This document shows, in pieces, positions 27,986-37,531 of a DNA stretch of 64,000 nucleotides (positions are counted from its first letter, which is position 1; every line of letters begins with the position of its first letter). The notes below the pieces were generated by a model that saw nothing but the letters and a program-made list of their open reading frames with translations, had not been told where the DNA came from and searched no databases. The DNA is from Pectobacterium punjabense. Its GTDB lineage: Bacteria > Pseudomonadota > Gammaproteobacteria > Enterobacterales > Enterobacteriaceae. The DNA lies in NCBI RefSeq assembly GCF_012427845.1, contig NZ_CP038498.1, positions 4,464,001 through 4,528,000 of the forward strand, given 5' to 3'. Position numbers and translations under genes: made by a program.

Positions 27986-28888
27986 CTACATCGCCAACCT
28001 GCCACGCTGGTTTTCCGGCACGGCGGAAACCGGGTCCTGATGGATCATAATGTCGGCGCCCGGAAATTGTTTACGTAACGCTTGCTCCAGATCGTCCGCA
28101 ATCTGGTGTGCCTCAACCAGCGGCAGGGCGTCATCCATTTCCAGGTGTAGCTGAATAAAACGCGTTGGCCCAGAGCGACGGGTGCGCAATGCATGTGCAC
28201 CGCGAATACCCGGCCAGTTCACAATCACCTCGGCAATAGCACGATGTTCTTCCTCCGGCAGCGCACGATCCAGCAGCGACTGCACCGCGTCATACCCCAT
28301 ACGTAACGCGCTATATAAAATATAGCCGCCAATCCCCAACGCAAACAGGGAGTCAGCACGCGTAACGCCCTTCCAACTGAGTGCCAACGCCAGCAGAATC
28401 GCACCGTTCATCAGCAGATCGGACTGATAATGCAGCATATCCGCCCGTACCGCCTGACTGTGTGTACGTTTAACCACCCAGCGCTGGAACGAGACCAGCA
28501 ACAGCGTAGCCAGCAGTGCAATGAGCGTCACCCACATGCCCACTTCCGGCGCGTGCAACGCCTGCGGCTCCAGAGAATGTTGCAGCCCCGTCAGGATCAG
28601 GAACAGCGCCGAACCGGAAATAAACATGCTCTGCGCCAGCGCGGCCAGCGATTCTGCCTTGCCGTGGCCGAACGCATGCTCAGTATCCGCTGGCTGCAAC
28701 GAATAGCGAACCACCAACAGGTTCACCAGCGACGCGGCGATATCCACCAGCGAATCGACCAGCGACGCCAGCAGGCTCACCGAACCGGTATGCCACCAGG
28801 CGAACACTTTCATCACAAACAACACCAGCGCCACGGCGGTTGCGCTCACTGCCGCCAGCGTCACCAAACGTGCATAGTGTGGATTCAT
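27986..28888 (-). CDS. fieF: Cation-efflux pump FieF (YiiP)
   Basis: 300 residues, as in E. coli. Inner-membrane cation diffusion facilitator exchanging Zn2+/Fe2+ for protons. The metal site of helices 2 and 5 is present: [13 protein letters not shown] and [13 protein letters not shown] (DxxxD and HxxxD). The conserved [17 protein letters not shown] loop and the C-terminal domain ([19 protein letters not shown]) are clear. The second of two adjacent ATG codons is chosen because the first sits directly against the AGGG ribosome site. Upstream lies sotB rather than the cpx genes of E. coli. Confidence 0.96.
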   Translation of the reverse strand: MNPHYARLVTLAAVSATAVALVLFVMKVFAWWHTGSVSLLASLVDSLVDIAASLVNLLVVRYSLQPADTEHAFGHGKAESLAALAQSMFISGSALFLILTGLQHSLEPQALHAPEVGMWVTLIALLATLLLVSFQRWVVKRTHSQAVRADMLHYQSDLLMNGAILLALALSWKGVTRADSLFALGIGGYILYSALRMGYDAVQSLLDRALPEEEHRAIAEVIVNWPGIRGAHALRTRRSGPTRFIQLHLEMDDALPLVEAHQIADDLEQALRKQFPGADIMIHQDPVSAVPENQRGRLAM

Positions 28889-28919
28889 CATGCCCTCACA
28901 GAAGGTCTGTTGCCCGGAT

Positions 28920-30107
28920 TCAGCTCGTTAATGACGTTTTTAACACACGGGAATAGCGAACAAACGTGAAAATACAGCACATCGTCGCCAACACCGCCAT
29001 CGCCGCCCCCATGTAGCCGATATCGGGCAGGCCAAGATGGATAATGACCTGATTACCGAGCAGCGCACCGCCGCCGATCCCAATATTATAAATCCCCGAA
29101 TAGAGCGCCATCGCCACGTCGGTTGCGTCCGATGCCAACGTCAACACCTTGACCTGCATACCCAAACTCAGCGCCATAATGGCAATCCCCCAGACGATAC
29201 ACAGCGTCGACAGGCTCCAGCCGCTGAATGACAGCGGTAGCAATAGCAATAAACACACCGCCAGAAACGCGAACGATACAATCAGAAAGCCTGCCGGATA
29301 CTTGCTGCTGTAGCGGCTGAACAACATGCTGCCAATGATTCCGGCACCGCCGAAAATCAACAGCAGAATGGTCGTGAAGTTTTCACTCAACAACGCCACT
29401 TTCTGGATAAACGGCTCGATGTAACTGTAGGCGGTAAAGTGCGCCGTTACGATCATGACCGTCAGGCCGTATACACACAGCAGCGCAGGGCGCTTCAGCA
29501 GGAGAGGCAAGCTCTTTAACGAACCGGAATTGCTGCTCGGCAACACGGGCAGGAGCTTCATCAGACCCAGCATAATCACTGCGGCGATCAGGCCAATAAG
29601 GACAAACGTCACGCGCCAGCCCAGATACTGCCCGACCACGCGTCCTAGCGGTAATCCCAGCACCAGCGCCAGCGCCGTCCCGGTCGCCAGCAGGCTCAAC
29701 GCCTGCGCTTTTTTATCCGCAGGTGCCAGACGTACCACCAACGATGCCGTAATCGACCAGAACACCGCATGAGACAGCGCCACGCCAATACGCGCCATGA
29801 CCAGAACCCAATAATTCCAGGCCAGGCCAGATAGCACATTACTGATAGCGAACAGGATAAAGATTTTGATCAGCAGGCTGCGTCGTTCCATATCGCTGGA
29901 CAACAGCATGCAAGGCAGCGACATCAGCCCAACTACCCAGGCATAAATCGTAATGATCAGCCCAACCTGTGCGGCGCTCATGGAAAAGCTGGCGGCGATA
30001 TCTGACAACAGCGCGACAGGGGCAAACTCGGCGGTGTTAAAAATGAATGCCGCCAGAGAAAGGCTGACGACGCGTAACCAGGCGGTCGAACGGGGAGAAC
30101 GGGTCAT
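28920..30107 (-). CDS. sotB: Major facilitator sugar-efflux transporter SotB
   Basis: 395 residues, 12 membrane segments, strongly similar to E. coli SotB (YdeA, 396), an exporter of arabinose, IPTG and related sugars. Recognisable stretches: [38 protein letters not shown], and [21 protein letters not shown]. The start at 30107 is chosen by similarity; an upstream ATG-like start at 30179 would add 24 unrelated residues. No clear ribosome site precedes 30107. It ends 31 bases before fieF. Confidence 0.92.
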   Translation of the reverse strand: MTRSPRSTAWLRVVSLSLAAFIFNTAEFAPVALLSDIAASFSMSAAQVGLIITIYAWVVGLMSLPCMLLSSDMERRSLLIKIFILFAISNVLSGLAWNYWVLVMARIGVALSHAVFWSITASLVVRLAPADKKAQALSLLATGTALALVLGLPLGRVVGQYLGWRVTFVLIGLIAAVIMLGLMKLLPVLPSSNSGSLKSLPLLLKRPALLCVYGLTVMIVTAHFTAYSYIEPFIQKVALLSENFTTILLLIFGGAGIIGSMLFSRYSSKYPAGFLIVSFAFLAVCLLLLLPLSFSGWSLSTLCIVWGIAIMALSLGMQVKVLTLASDATDVAMALYSGIYNIGIGGGALLGNQVIIHLGLPDIGYMGAAMAVLATMCCIFTFVRYSRVLKTSLTS

Positions 30108-30400
30108 GGTATTGATATCAAAAGTTAAAATAAAAGAATGCGCCCCCCTGTCACGGCAGAGGCTAACGCGATGGAGCAATGGTACAGGGAAAGTATGACA
30201 TCGCCATGTAATGGCGAGCGGCCAACGATGTTTCAGCGTGCTTTTATGAGGATGTCAGCCAAAAGCCTGAAGACAGGTAAGGGAACATTCATGAGCATCA
30301 TTTTTGGTGCTCATATTCTACGCGTTACCACTCCCTTACGCTGTCTTTTTTCGTGCCTTTCTTGCCCTATTTTTATTCTGCTTCCGACGGGAAAAGCGCG

Positions 30401-32473
30401 TTACGCGGATGAAGCTTGGCGTAGCACAATCGGTAAGCCGTTTTGCAAACGCTGAAGTCTGTCGCAAAGAAAGACGACCCGCAGCAGGCTATCAACCTCA
30501 GGTTGGGGCTGCGCTATATAGTGCGACAACGCACGCTCAACGAGCGTTAGACCCAGCTCATTGGCGGTTTTCATGGCGTGCTGCAACTGTTCTCTTTGCG
30601 TTGTGGTTAAATGCCGACGCCCAGTGCAGGCCTGTGCATCCAATACACCAAGGATCGGCTGGCAAATGCGCTGTGCCAGCGTCAGCGGTGGACGCTGTAC
30701 CGTTTTTCGCTGCCTCTTCTCAGCCAGCATGGTTTGAATATGGCTAATAAAACCCAGCGCTTTCTTCTCACTTTTAACGGTCTGAAAATCCAGACTGAAC
30801 GCCTTCACCACCCCGCCCTCCCTTACCAACAGAGAATAGGGATGAAGATCGATATCATTCCCACGCCGACGAGGCTGAACCAGCACCGCCACAATCTTCC
30901 ACTTTTGCTGTGTGGCCTGTTTAAGCCTGTCTATCCGCTGGTGCTGTGCCTTTTTCCAGTTGAGGCTCAGGTACAGGGCATTATCCGCGTCGTCAAAAAC
31001 TGGCCAGACGATACGCTGCTCCACCTCATGCCAGACCACGGGTTCATAGCGATGTACATGCAGCAGCAGAGGCTGTGGATAGTCCTGATTCTCTTGCTCA
31101 AAATAGCGAAATAGCTGCGACCAGTCGGCAATTCCCCCCGTCGATTTGCACTGCTCATACGCAGCAGCAGGCCACGGCGTACCATCAAGGTTCGCGTAGC
31201 TTTCACCGCCAGCGGCCAATTTGCCGTCATCAGAAAAGCGCGGGTGGTGCAGCGTAAACGGGGCACGCATGATGTGCTCACCCAACTGTTTCCACATGGC
31301 CTGACCCTGCCACACACTTTGCTGGCTGAACGTCACATCATGACGATCGGCACGCGCTTGCGTGCAATGCAGTAATTGCTGGTTTTCACTCTCCCAAAAC
31401 GAAAAGGTCGCACCGCGCGCACCGCCTTCTGTCACCCACCACTGCGTCCCTAACGGCACAAGCGATAGCGCCTCAGGCTGCTGTTGATACTGCCGCCGCA
31501 CCTGCCCCCGCAGCAGCAGCAAGCGTTCAGGGCTCGCCTGCCCAAGCTGGAATAAATACGCCGACAGGCGGGCAATAAACAGCAGGACATCACGTTCTTC
31601 CAGGCTGTAATGCCTTTCGGCTAATAAGCTGACCTGCCCGCTCAGCGTGCGCAGGTAGCCCGCCAATCGCGGCAGTCCTTCCGCACGGGCGGACATATTC
31701 AGCAAATGAAGCTGCCGCGCACTACTTTTACTGATGTGCGACAGCCCCTGATTCATAACGTCACGGATAAACGCGTTCAGCATAGCAATCAGCGCCTGCT
31801 CATCCGCATTTAACGCCCTCTCACTCGATTCCTGAGCGAAACAATCCGCAGGCCACGGCCAGACGCGCTGATTTTCCGCAAAGAGGCGGGCAATGGCGGC
31901 AAGATGCAAAGCAGGCTGCTTCTCACGTAAGAAATCCGACAGCATGCCGGTCAACCCCGTTCCGGCCAGATAGATCACGGGGCTTTCCAGCGCTGGCAGG
32001 TAAATTTTAAGCTGGTTTGCCAGCGGCTCCGTTCTCACCGACGCTTCCGCCCACATTTGTACAAATCGCGCCGCATGCCGCGTTTGCACTTTGCCGACCT
32101 GCTTCATTAAGACATCGGGATCAAGCAGCAAGATCTCGGCGAGCACGTCTATCGGCGGTGCTACTGTTTCCTCAGAGAGGACAGCCGTTTGATCCGCATC
32201 CCGTTCAGCATGGATTTGTAGCCACAACACCGCCGCCAAAATGTGCTTACAGCAGCCGGTAGCCGGGCAATCGCACCGTGCAGTTTGTATCCCCTGCGCA
32301 TCAAGCACCACTTTCTGACCATCACTGGCAAAATGCCCTTCTTGCCCCGCGTCAGTCACCAACGTCACCTTGTCGCCTGCGAGATCTTTTTTAGCTCGGC
32401 GCAGTAAACCCACATTGGCAAAAACGCTCAGCGCCTCTTCATCATAATTCAGGTAGAGAGGTTGCCAGCTCAT
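30401..32473 (-). CDS. yehQ: SWIM zinc-finger protein, YehQ-like
   Basis: 690 residues. Near residue 70 it carries a SWIM zinc finger, CDCPATGCCKH (CxC...CxH), followed by ILAAVLWLQ; SWIM domains bind DNA or proteins. The remaining 600 residues are not recognised outside this family. The ATG at 32473 overlaps the yehP stop (ATGA), so the two are translationally coupled. Last gene of a five-gene cluster in the same order as E. coli yehI-L-M-P-Q. Function unknown. Confidence 0.85.
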   Translation of the reverse strand: MSWQPLYLNYDEEALSVFANVGLLRRAKKDLAGDKVTLVTDAGQEGHFASDGQKVVLDAQGIQTARCDCPATGCCKHILAAVLWLQIHAERDADQTAVLSEETVAPPIDVLAEILLLDPDVLMKQVGKVQTRHAARFVQMWAEASVRTEPLANQLKIYLPALESPVIYLAGTGLTGMLSDFLREKQPALHLAAIARLFAENQRVWPWPADCFAQESSERALNADEQALIAMLNAFIRDVMNQGLSHISKSSARQLHLLNMSARAEGLPRLAGYLRTLSGQVSLLAERHYSLEERDVLLFIARLSAYLFQLGQASPERLLLLRGQVRRQYQQQPEALSLVPLGTQWWVTEGGARGATFSFWESENQQLLHCTQARADRHDVTFSQQSVWQGQAMWKQLGEHIMRAPFTLHHPRFSDDGKLAAGGESYANLDGTPWPAAAYEQCKSTGGIADWSQLFRYFEQENQDYPQPLLLHVHRYEPVVWHEVEQRIVWPVFDDADNALYLSLNWKKAQHQRIDRLKQATQQKWKIVAVLVQPRRRGNDIDLHPYSLLVREGGVVKAFSLDFQTVKSEKKALGFISHIQTMLAEKRQRKTVQRPPLTLAQRICQPILGVLDAQACTGRRHLTTTQREQLQHAMKTANELGLTLVERALSHYIAQPQPEVDSLLRVVFLCDRLQRLQNGLPIVLRQASSA

Positions 32474-33609
32474 CGCATCACCTCCGCCAGCCATTGCGCA
32501 AAGTGCTCCGGCGTTAACGCGGCGACATGCATGCCACGGTCGGCCAGCTTTTGCCCGATTGCGGCATCGTAGACCGGGTGCGCCGCCTCATCCAGTGCCG
32601 CCAGCCCTAACAGCGTGACTTGCTGGCTGTGCATGCGCTGCACGCAACTGAGCAGGTGATTCAGTGCACCGCCTTCTTCAAAATCACTGATTAACGCCAC
32701 GATAGTACGTTTCGGATGTTGTACACGCTGTTCGCAATACTGCATGGCTTTCGCAATGTTCGTCCCGCCCCCGAGTTGAACCGTCATCAGCACCTCGACC
32801 GGATCATGGGCAAGATGCGACAAGTCCACGACCTGCGTATCAAACACGATTAAAGAAACCCGCACCGCAGGCAACGTCGCCAGAATGCTGGCGCAGACCG
32901 CCGCGTACATCACCGAGCTGGACATCGAAGCACTTTGGTCGACGCACAGAATGACATCCCACGGCATATGCCGCTGCATGCGTGAATTAAAATGCGGTGT
33001 TTCAATCACCAGTCGCTGCTTCTCGCGATCAAAATGCTTAAGATTGGCCGCAATCGTGGCACGCCAGTCGAAATTTTGACTGCTGGCAATCGGCGAGCGT
33101 CGGAATCGATTACGGCGACCGGTAAGCGCGTTCGTAAAGGTCGGCCTCAGCGTGCGTAATATCTCATCAACCACTTTGCGAATAATATCGCGTACCGCCT
33201 CACGCGTTTGCTCATTCATCCGGCCACGCAAACTCAATAGCACCTTAGCGAGCGCTGGCGTAGGTTCCATGGCTTGCAGAGCTTGCGGATCGTTGAATAA
33301 ATGCGTGATTTCATAGCGTTCAATCGCTTGCGATTGCATCCGCTCAAAGGTGCTGCTGGGGAATAATTTACGCGCCTGATTCAGCCAGTTCACCGCTGTC
33401 AGTTGAGACTGATCCAAAGAGCCGTGGCGTCCACCTTCCTGTTTGAGGCCACGGCGCTGATATTCACGGCGATACAGATAATCCAGCGTGCGTTCCACTT
33501 TCAGATCCTGCGCATCCAATGCCGCCTGACCTAATGCCTCATCGGCATAGTGGCCCAGAATCAAGCGCCAGCGTTTGCCATTTTTTTCTTTATCATCATG
33601 AGCACTCAT
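32470..33609 (-). CDS. yehP: VWA-domain protein, YehP-like
   Basis: 379 residues from the ATG at 33609, which overlaps the yehM stop (ATGA). The C-terminal half is a von Willebrand A domain with a complete MIDAS signature, DVILCVDQSASMS (DxSxS), then QLGGGTNIAKAMQYCEQ and IVALISDFEEGG. The basic N-terminal half is helical. VWA proteins commonly partner MoxR ATPases to deliver metal-dependent or remodelling functions; the MoxR gene is two genes upstream in this cluster. Much in-frame sequence precedes the chosen start but belongs to the yehM region. Confidence 0.87.
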   Translation of the reverse strand: MSAHDDKEKNGKRWRLILGHYADEALGQAALDAQDLKVERTLDYLYRREYQRRGLKQEGGRHGSLDQSQLTAVNWLNQARKLFPSSTFERMQSQAIERYEITHLFNDPQALQAMEPTPALAKVLLSLRGRMNEQTREAVRDIIRKVVDEILRTLRPTFTNALTGRRNRFRRSPIASSQNFDWRATIAANLKHFDREKQRLVIETPHFNSRMQRHMPWDVILCVDQSASMSSSVMYAAVCASILATLPAVRVSLIVFDTQVVDLSHLAHDPVEVLMTVQLGGGTNIAKAMQYCEQRVQHPKRTIVALISDFEEGGALNHLLSCVQRMHSQQVTLLGLAALDEAAHPVYDAAIGQKLADRGMHVAALTPEHFAQWLAEVMR

Positions 33610-36170
33610 CGGGCTGGCCCCTTCTCTGTTTCGTACCATGACAGTAAATCGTTTTCCGCCAGCTGTTGTTGCAGCTGTTGGTTTAACTGCATCGTCTGTA
33701 GCATCTCCCGCTCCGTGAAATCCGCTTGCCAAAGGTGCATATCCGGCTCAGAGAAACCGCATTGCTCGGCAATATAGCTCGCTAACGTCGCATTCTGCTT
33801 CGGTGTAAGTTGGCTGAAGGCAAAGCGCAGGTCGGGCAACACATGCAGGAAACGGTCGTCATCCCACTGCGAAATCAGTGTGTTTAGTTTATCGACCAAG
33901 CGCGGGGTCTTGATGATGAGCTCAGGAGCCGCACGCATTAATCCCACAAAATAGCGCACCGCTTGCTCAGGCTCGCTCCCCTGACTAAAGACGCGCGATA
34001 GGTTGTCATCAAGAGCGCGCTCATCAATGTCACCACCGAGATAGCGCAGCGCATCAACCGCTCCTTTTAATAACGGCACGTCCTTTAACTCTGGGGAGAC
34101 CTGCTGCAATTGGTGGTAAAAATCACGGCTGGCGGTACTGGAGGGAGTGAGCGTCGGCATAAATTCAATCAGCTCGCGCAAGCCAAGCAGTGCCGTAAAA
34201 TGCGTTTCCTGCTGGGATTCATCGCCTGCCGTGATGGTCGGTAAACAAAACAGCGCCTGTGAAACCAGCTTAAGCAAGAGTTGCGTTAATTCAGGCTGAT
34301 TGCGTAAGCCAAGAAAATCACGCCCACGCCAGAGATGAATCAGACTATGCCCGCATTCAACGAGTGAATCTACGCGGAAATCGTTGTGTATATCATCATG
34401 TAATAAACGAAATAGCCCGGCTAAACGCGACTGTAGCCCTAATAGCGCTGCCTGAATCAGCACATGCACCGCATTTTTACTCGACCGATTCTGCCCTTGT
34501 TCCTCTAACTGCTTTTCCAGATAGACCACTTTATCGATGGCAATCGCTTCGAGCTGGCTTCCTTTCTCCGAGAGCGCAATCAATCGCCCTTCGATCGACG
34601 GCGTCCACGCATAGTGCCACTCTTCAAAGAGCAGATCGAGATTGTGACCGCCCAAAAAATCAGGGCCGTTACTGCGCGTCGCAAAGCCAACTTCAAGGAA
34701 GCTCAGCAAATGAAGAAAGCGGCTACGCGCACGATGCTGCGGGTTGCGATAAATATCTAAGCGGCTTAGTTTGACGAGCGTGTCATCGAGTTTAAAACGA
34801 TGATATTTCGCTAACCGATAGGTTTCATCAACCAGCGGTGGCGTCGCACTGCCTGCCGGAATCTGTCCTAGCGCATGGCCAGAGAATGTTTTTTGAATCT
34901 CAAGCCACAGTTCACTCTGCGCATCATCAATACTCCCTTTGATAAAACTACTCTGTAGCCCATCCAGCAGATCGTAACGGCCAGGGCCGTCATGCCCGCG
35001 CAATGCTGCAAGCTGAACACACTGCTCCACCGCATTTTTTACCGTGATATAGCTGGGGGGATCGTCAAAAGCTTTAGCACGGAGCATGCTGGCAACCTCA
35101 GACAAAAAACGCATCCCCATGTTATTGCGATATTCCTGAGTCGTGAGCGGCGGCAACGCCTTTTCCGCCCGCCGATCGCCCCGCTGCGTCATAAGCATTT
35201 GCCAGCTTCGCTGGTAGTAAGCAGGCGCAGGCATGCCGGATGCATATCCATTGAGCGCATCTAATCTGTCAAAGCTATAGCGAATCAGCCACGCGTGATC
35301 TTTTTCTGCCTGCTTAAGCTGTTTTTGGTACTGCTTTTGCGCGGCATCCGTGAAAACATTGAATGACTTAGCGTCGTGAGACAGCCCTTCGAGCAGCGCC
35401 AGAGAATGAAAACCACCGGTGACGACCAGAATTTTTCCCGTCGGGTTTTCAGCACGAACCTGCATGATAGCGGCAAGCATATGTACCTCACGCTGCGCAG
35501 AGCCCTCGGCTTCCAACACCTGAGGCTCATAATCCAGTCGCGCCAGCGCACACCAAACCAGCGTATCGCGGAAAAGCTGTTGCCAGTCGCTCAGCGCCTC
35601 AATCGAGCGCAATTCAAATAAATGCTCCCATAAATCATCGTGATCGCGGCAGTAGCATTTCCTGGCGAGTGCCGAAATAAACTGGCTATGAGCGAGATAG
35701 CGTTCTGCTTGCAGGCTTTGGCTGACATCATCCTGCCGTTCCTCAATCGCGATTTGCTCAACCCACGGCAAATCAATAAAGCGCAATGCCGCGCCGTGTT
35801 GATGCCCGGCGTGCAGAGCCACCCATTCCGGCGAGTAGTCACAAAAAGGGAAAAAAGCACTACGCGTCGCCGTTTGCGGCGCTTCACCGTCTTGCGGCTC
35901 ACGGGATTGAACGTCGGCCTGTCCCATCACCGCGATAGGGGGCTTCGCGTCAGGGTGAAGCAAATCAGGCAATAGGTGATTAAAACTGACCGGTGCCTCG
36001 ATCAGGATGTGATCGGGGTGGATATCTTCAATCAATGACAACAAACCATAGGCACACGCAGGGCTATGGTGGCGCACAGGCGCGAAATAGATCTGCTGCG
36101 ACTGCAAAAAATCCCATGTTGCCAGCGCCTGTTTCATCCGTGCGGGCAGTACGATGTTCGAGAGACTCAC
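33606..36170 (-). CDS. yehM: DUF5682 protein, YehM-like
   Basis: 854 residues, starting from a GTG at 36170 with AGGA about nine bases upstream. The family signature FAPVRHHSPACAYGLLSLI lies near residues 29-47, followed by DHILIEAPVSFNHLLPDLL. LVVTGGFHSLALLEGL around residue 245 looks like the end of a TraB/PrgY-like fold, which is a guess. No signal peptide or membrane helix. DUF5682 proteins occur almost only beside MoxR, VWA and SWIM genes, as here. Biochemical role unknown. Confidence 0.83.
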   Translation of the reverse strand: MSLSNIVLPARMKQALATWDFLQSQQIYFAPVRHHSPACAYGLLSLIEDIHPDHILIEAPVSFNHLLPDLLHPDAKPPIAVMGQADVQSREPQDGEAPQTATRSAFFPFCDYSPEWVALHAGHQHGAALRFIDLPWVEQIAIEERQDDVSQSLQAERYLAHSQFISALARKCYCRDHDDLWEHLFELRSIEALSDWQQLFRDTLVWCALARLDYEPQVLEAEGSAQREVHMLAAIMQVRAENPTGKILVVTGGFHSLALLEGLSHDAKSFNVFTDAAQKQYQKQLKQAEKDHAWLIRYSFDRLDALNGYASGMPAPAYYQRSWQMLMTQRGDRRAEKALPPLTTQEYRNNMGMRFLSEVASMLRAKAFDDPPSYITVKNAVEQCVQLAALRGHDGPGRYDLLDGLQSSFIKGSIDDAQSELWLEIQKTFSGHALGQIPAGSATPPLVDETYRLAKYHRFKLDDTLVKLSRLDIYRNPQHRARSRFLHLLSFLEVGFATRSNGPDFLGGHNLDLLFEEWHYAWTPSIEGRLIALSEKGSQLEAIAIDKVVYLEKQLEEQGQNRSSKNAVHVLIQAALLGLQSRLAGLFRLLHDDIHNDFRVDSLVECGHSLIHLWRGRDFLGLRNQPELTQLLLKLVSQALFCLPTITAGDESQQETHFTALLGLRELIEFMPTLTPSSTASRDFYHQLQQVSPELKDVPLLKGAVDALRYLGGDIDERALDDNLSRVFSQGSEPEQAVRYFVGLMRAAPELIIKTPRLVDKLNTLISQWDDDRFLHVLPDLRFAFSQLTPKQNATLASYIAEQCGFSEPDMHLWQADFTEREMLQTMQLNQQLQQQLAENDLLSWYETEKGPAR

Positions 36171-36226
36171 TGGCGCGCTTCCTCATGAAAAAGAGTCCGT
36201 GAAGTAATCGGTAACAATGGACTACA

Positions 36227-36346
36227 GCCTAATGCCGATCGTTCAAAAGCCGAGATACACGGAGTGACCACAGGGCGAGGTGTCCCTGCGGGAACCTCAT
36301 CCCTGTGTTTCTCCTACTATGAGGCTTAAGTGACCGGCATTAGGCC
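36227..36346. repeat. Palindromic intergenic repeat inside the yeh cluster
   Basis: About 120 bases bounded by inverted ends GCCTAATGCCGATC (36227-36240) and GACCGGCATTAGGCC (36332-36346). Inside is a second stem, CACAGGG / CCCTGTG (36269-36275 and 36301-36307), extended by GAGGT / ACCTC. The whole could fold into one long hairpin in the yehL-yehM transcript. I cannot name the family; it is unlike the ERIC copies. Confidence 0.75.
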
Positions 36347-36352
36347 ACGGCC

Positions 36353-37462
36353 TTACTTCCAAAACTGTCGTGAGGCATCATAAAACGCTTTCCAGTCATC
36401 GCTGCTTTTTGCCCGTTCCCGCGCCACGTTATCCACGTAGTAACGCATACGTTTCGCATCGTCAGGATTATCTTTTAATACCACGCCGATAATCTGGCGT
36501 GCGATGGCACCCGCATTCAGCGTGTTATCGCCCAGATAATGCGCCTCAAGCGCGGAGGCATAGGCAATATTGACGGCTTCCGCACTCGACATCACCGCAT
36601 CCGGTGTTTTGATGCTGCCACCGTCGCGCGTATTGCCGGAGCGAAGCTCCTGGAATGTGGTCACCAGCAGTTCAATGACGCTCGGTGGCACAGTGACCAG
36701 CGCAGCCAGTTCGCCCAGTTCACGCGTAAGCTGCATTTGAATCAGCGCGATCTCGAATTCAGGATCTTGAATCGGCCTCACGGTTTCAAAGTTAAAGCGC
36801 CGTTTTAATGCCGCTGACATTTCATGTACGCCGCGATCGCGCAAGTTCGCCGTGCCAATCAGGTTAAAGCCGGGTTTGGCACTGATCCGCCCTTGTTCAC
36901 CCATTTCAGGGATCATCAGCTGTTTTTCAGACATCAACGAAACCAGGACATCCTGTATTTCCGGTGGACAGCGGGTGATTTCCTCAAAACGAACAATCCT
37001 GCCCTGCATCATTCCCTGATAGAGCGGTGAACCGATCAGCGCCCGCTCGGTGGGGCCTTCAGCAAGCAATAGCGCATAGTTCCATGAATACTTGATATGG
37101 TCTTCAGTCGTTCCCGCCGTGCCTTGAATCGTCAGGCCAGAATCACCCGAGATAGCCGCGGCAAACAGCTCAGACAGCATGGATTTTGCCGTTCCGGGTT
37201 CGCCAACCAGCATCAATCCCTGTTTCCCCAGCAGCGTCACGATTGCGCGATCGACCAGCGCATTATCACCAAAAAATTTGGCGGAAATCTCTAAGGCCTC
37301 GTCACCTAAAATAAACTGCCGCACCGCACGGGGCGAGCGCAGCCAGCCCTGCGGCTTAGGGTTATTTTCGTCCGCTTTAGTCAGGCGCGCTAATTCATCC
37401 GCAAAGCGAATTTCAGCATGCTGACGCAGCACATTGCTGGCCGTCGATGGGTGTTTTTCCAT
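36353..37462 (-). CDS. yehL: MoxR-family AAA+ ATPase, YehL-like
   Basis: 369 residues from the ATG at 37462; an in-frame GTG at 37483 would add seven. Walker A is GEPGTAKS, Walker B is IVRFEEIT, and sensor 1 is NLIGTANLRDRGVHE, then the arginine-finger segment ALKRRFNF. This is the MoxR branch of AAA+ ATPases, which act with VWA proteins to remodel or activate partners. It lies between yehI and yehM on the same strand. The 182-base gap to yehM is occupied by a palindromic repeat. Confidence 0.88.
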   Translation of the reverse strand: MEKHPSTASNVLRQHAEIRFADELARLTKADENNPKPQGWLRSPRAVRQFILGDEALEISAKFFGDNALVDRAIVTLLGKQGLMLVGEPGTAKSMLSELFAAAISGDSGLTIQGTAGTTEDHIKYSWNYALLLAEGPTERALIGSPLYQGMMQGRIVRFEEITRCPPEIQDVLVSLMSEKQLMIPEMGEQGRISAKPGFNLIGTANLRDRGVHEMSAALKRRFNFETVRPIQDPEFEIALIQMQLTRELGELAALVTVPPSVIELLVTTFQELRSGNTRDGGSIKTPDAVMSSAEAVNIAYASALEAHYLGDNTLNAGAIARQIIGVVLKDNPDDAKRMRYYVDNVARERAKSSDDWKAFYDASRQFWK

Positions 37463-37531
37463 GTTCGTGTCTCTGTTCGCCACAAAATAATGAACGAAGC
37501 CGGCACAGTGTGTACCGGCTCCATAAGCGGA

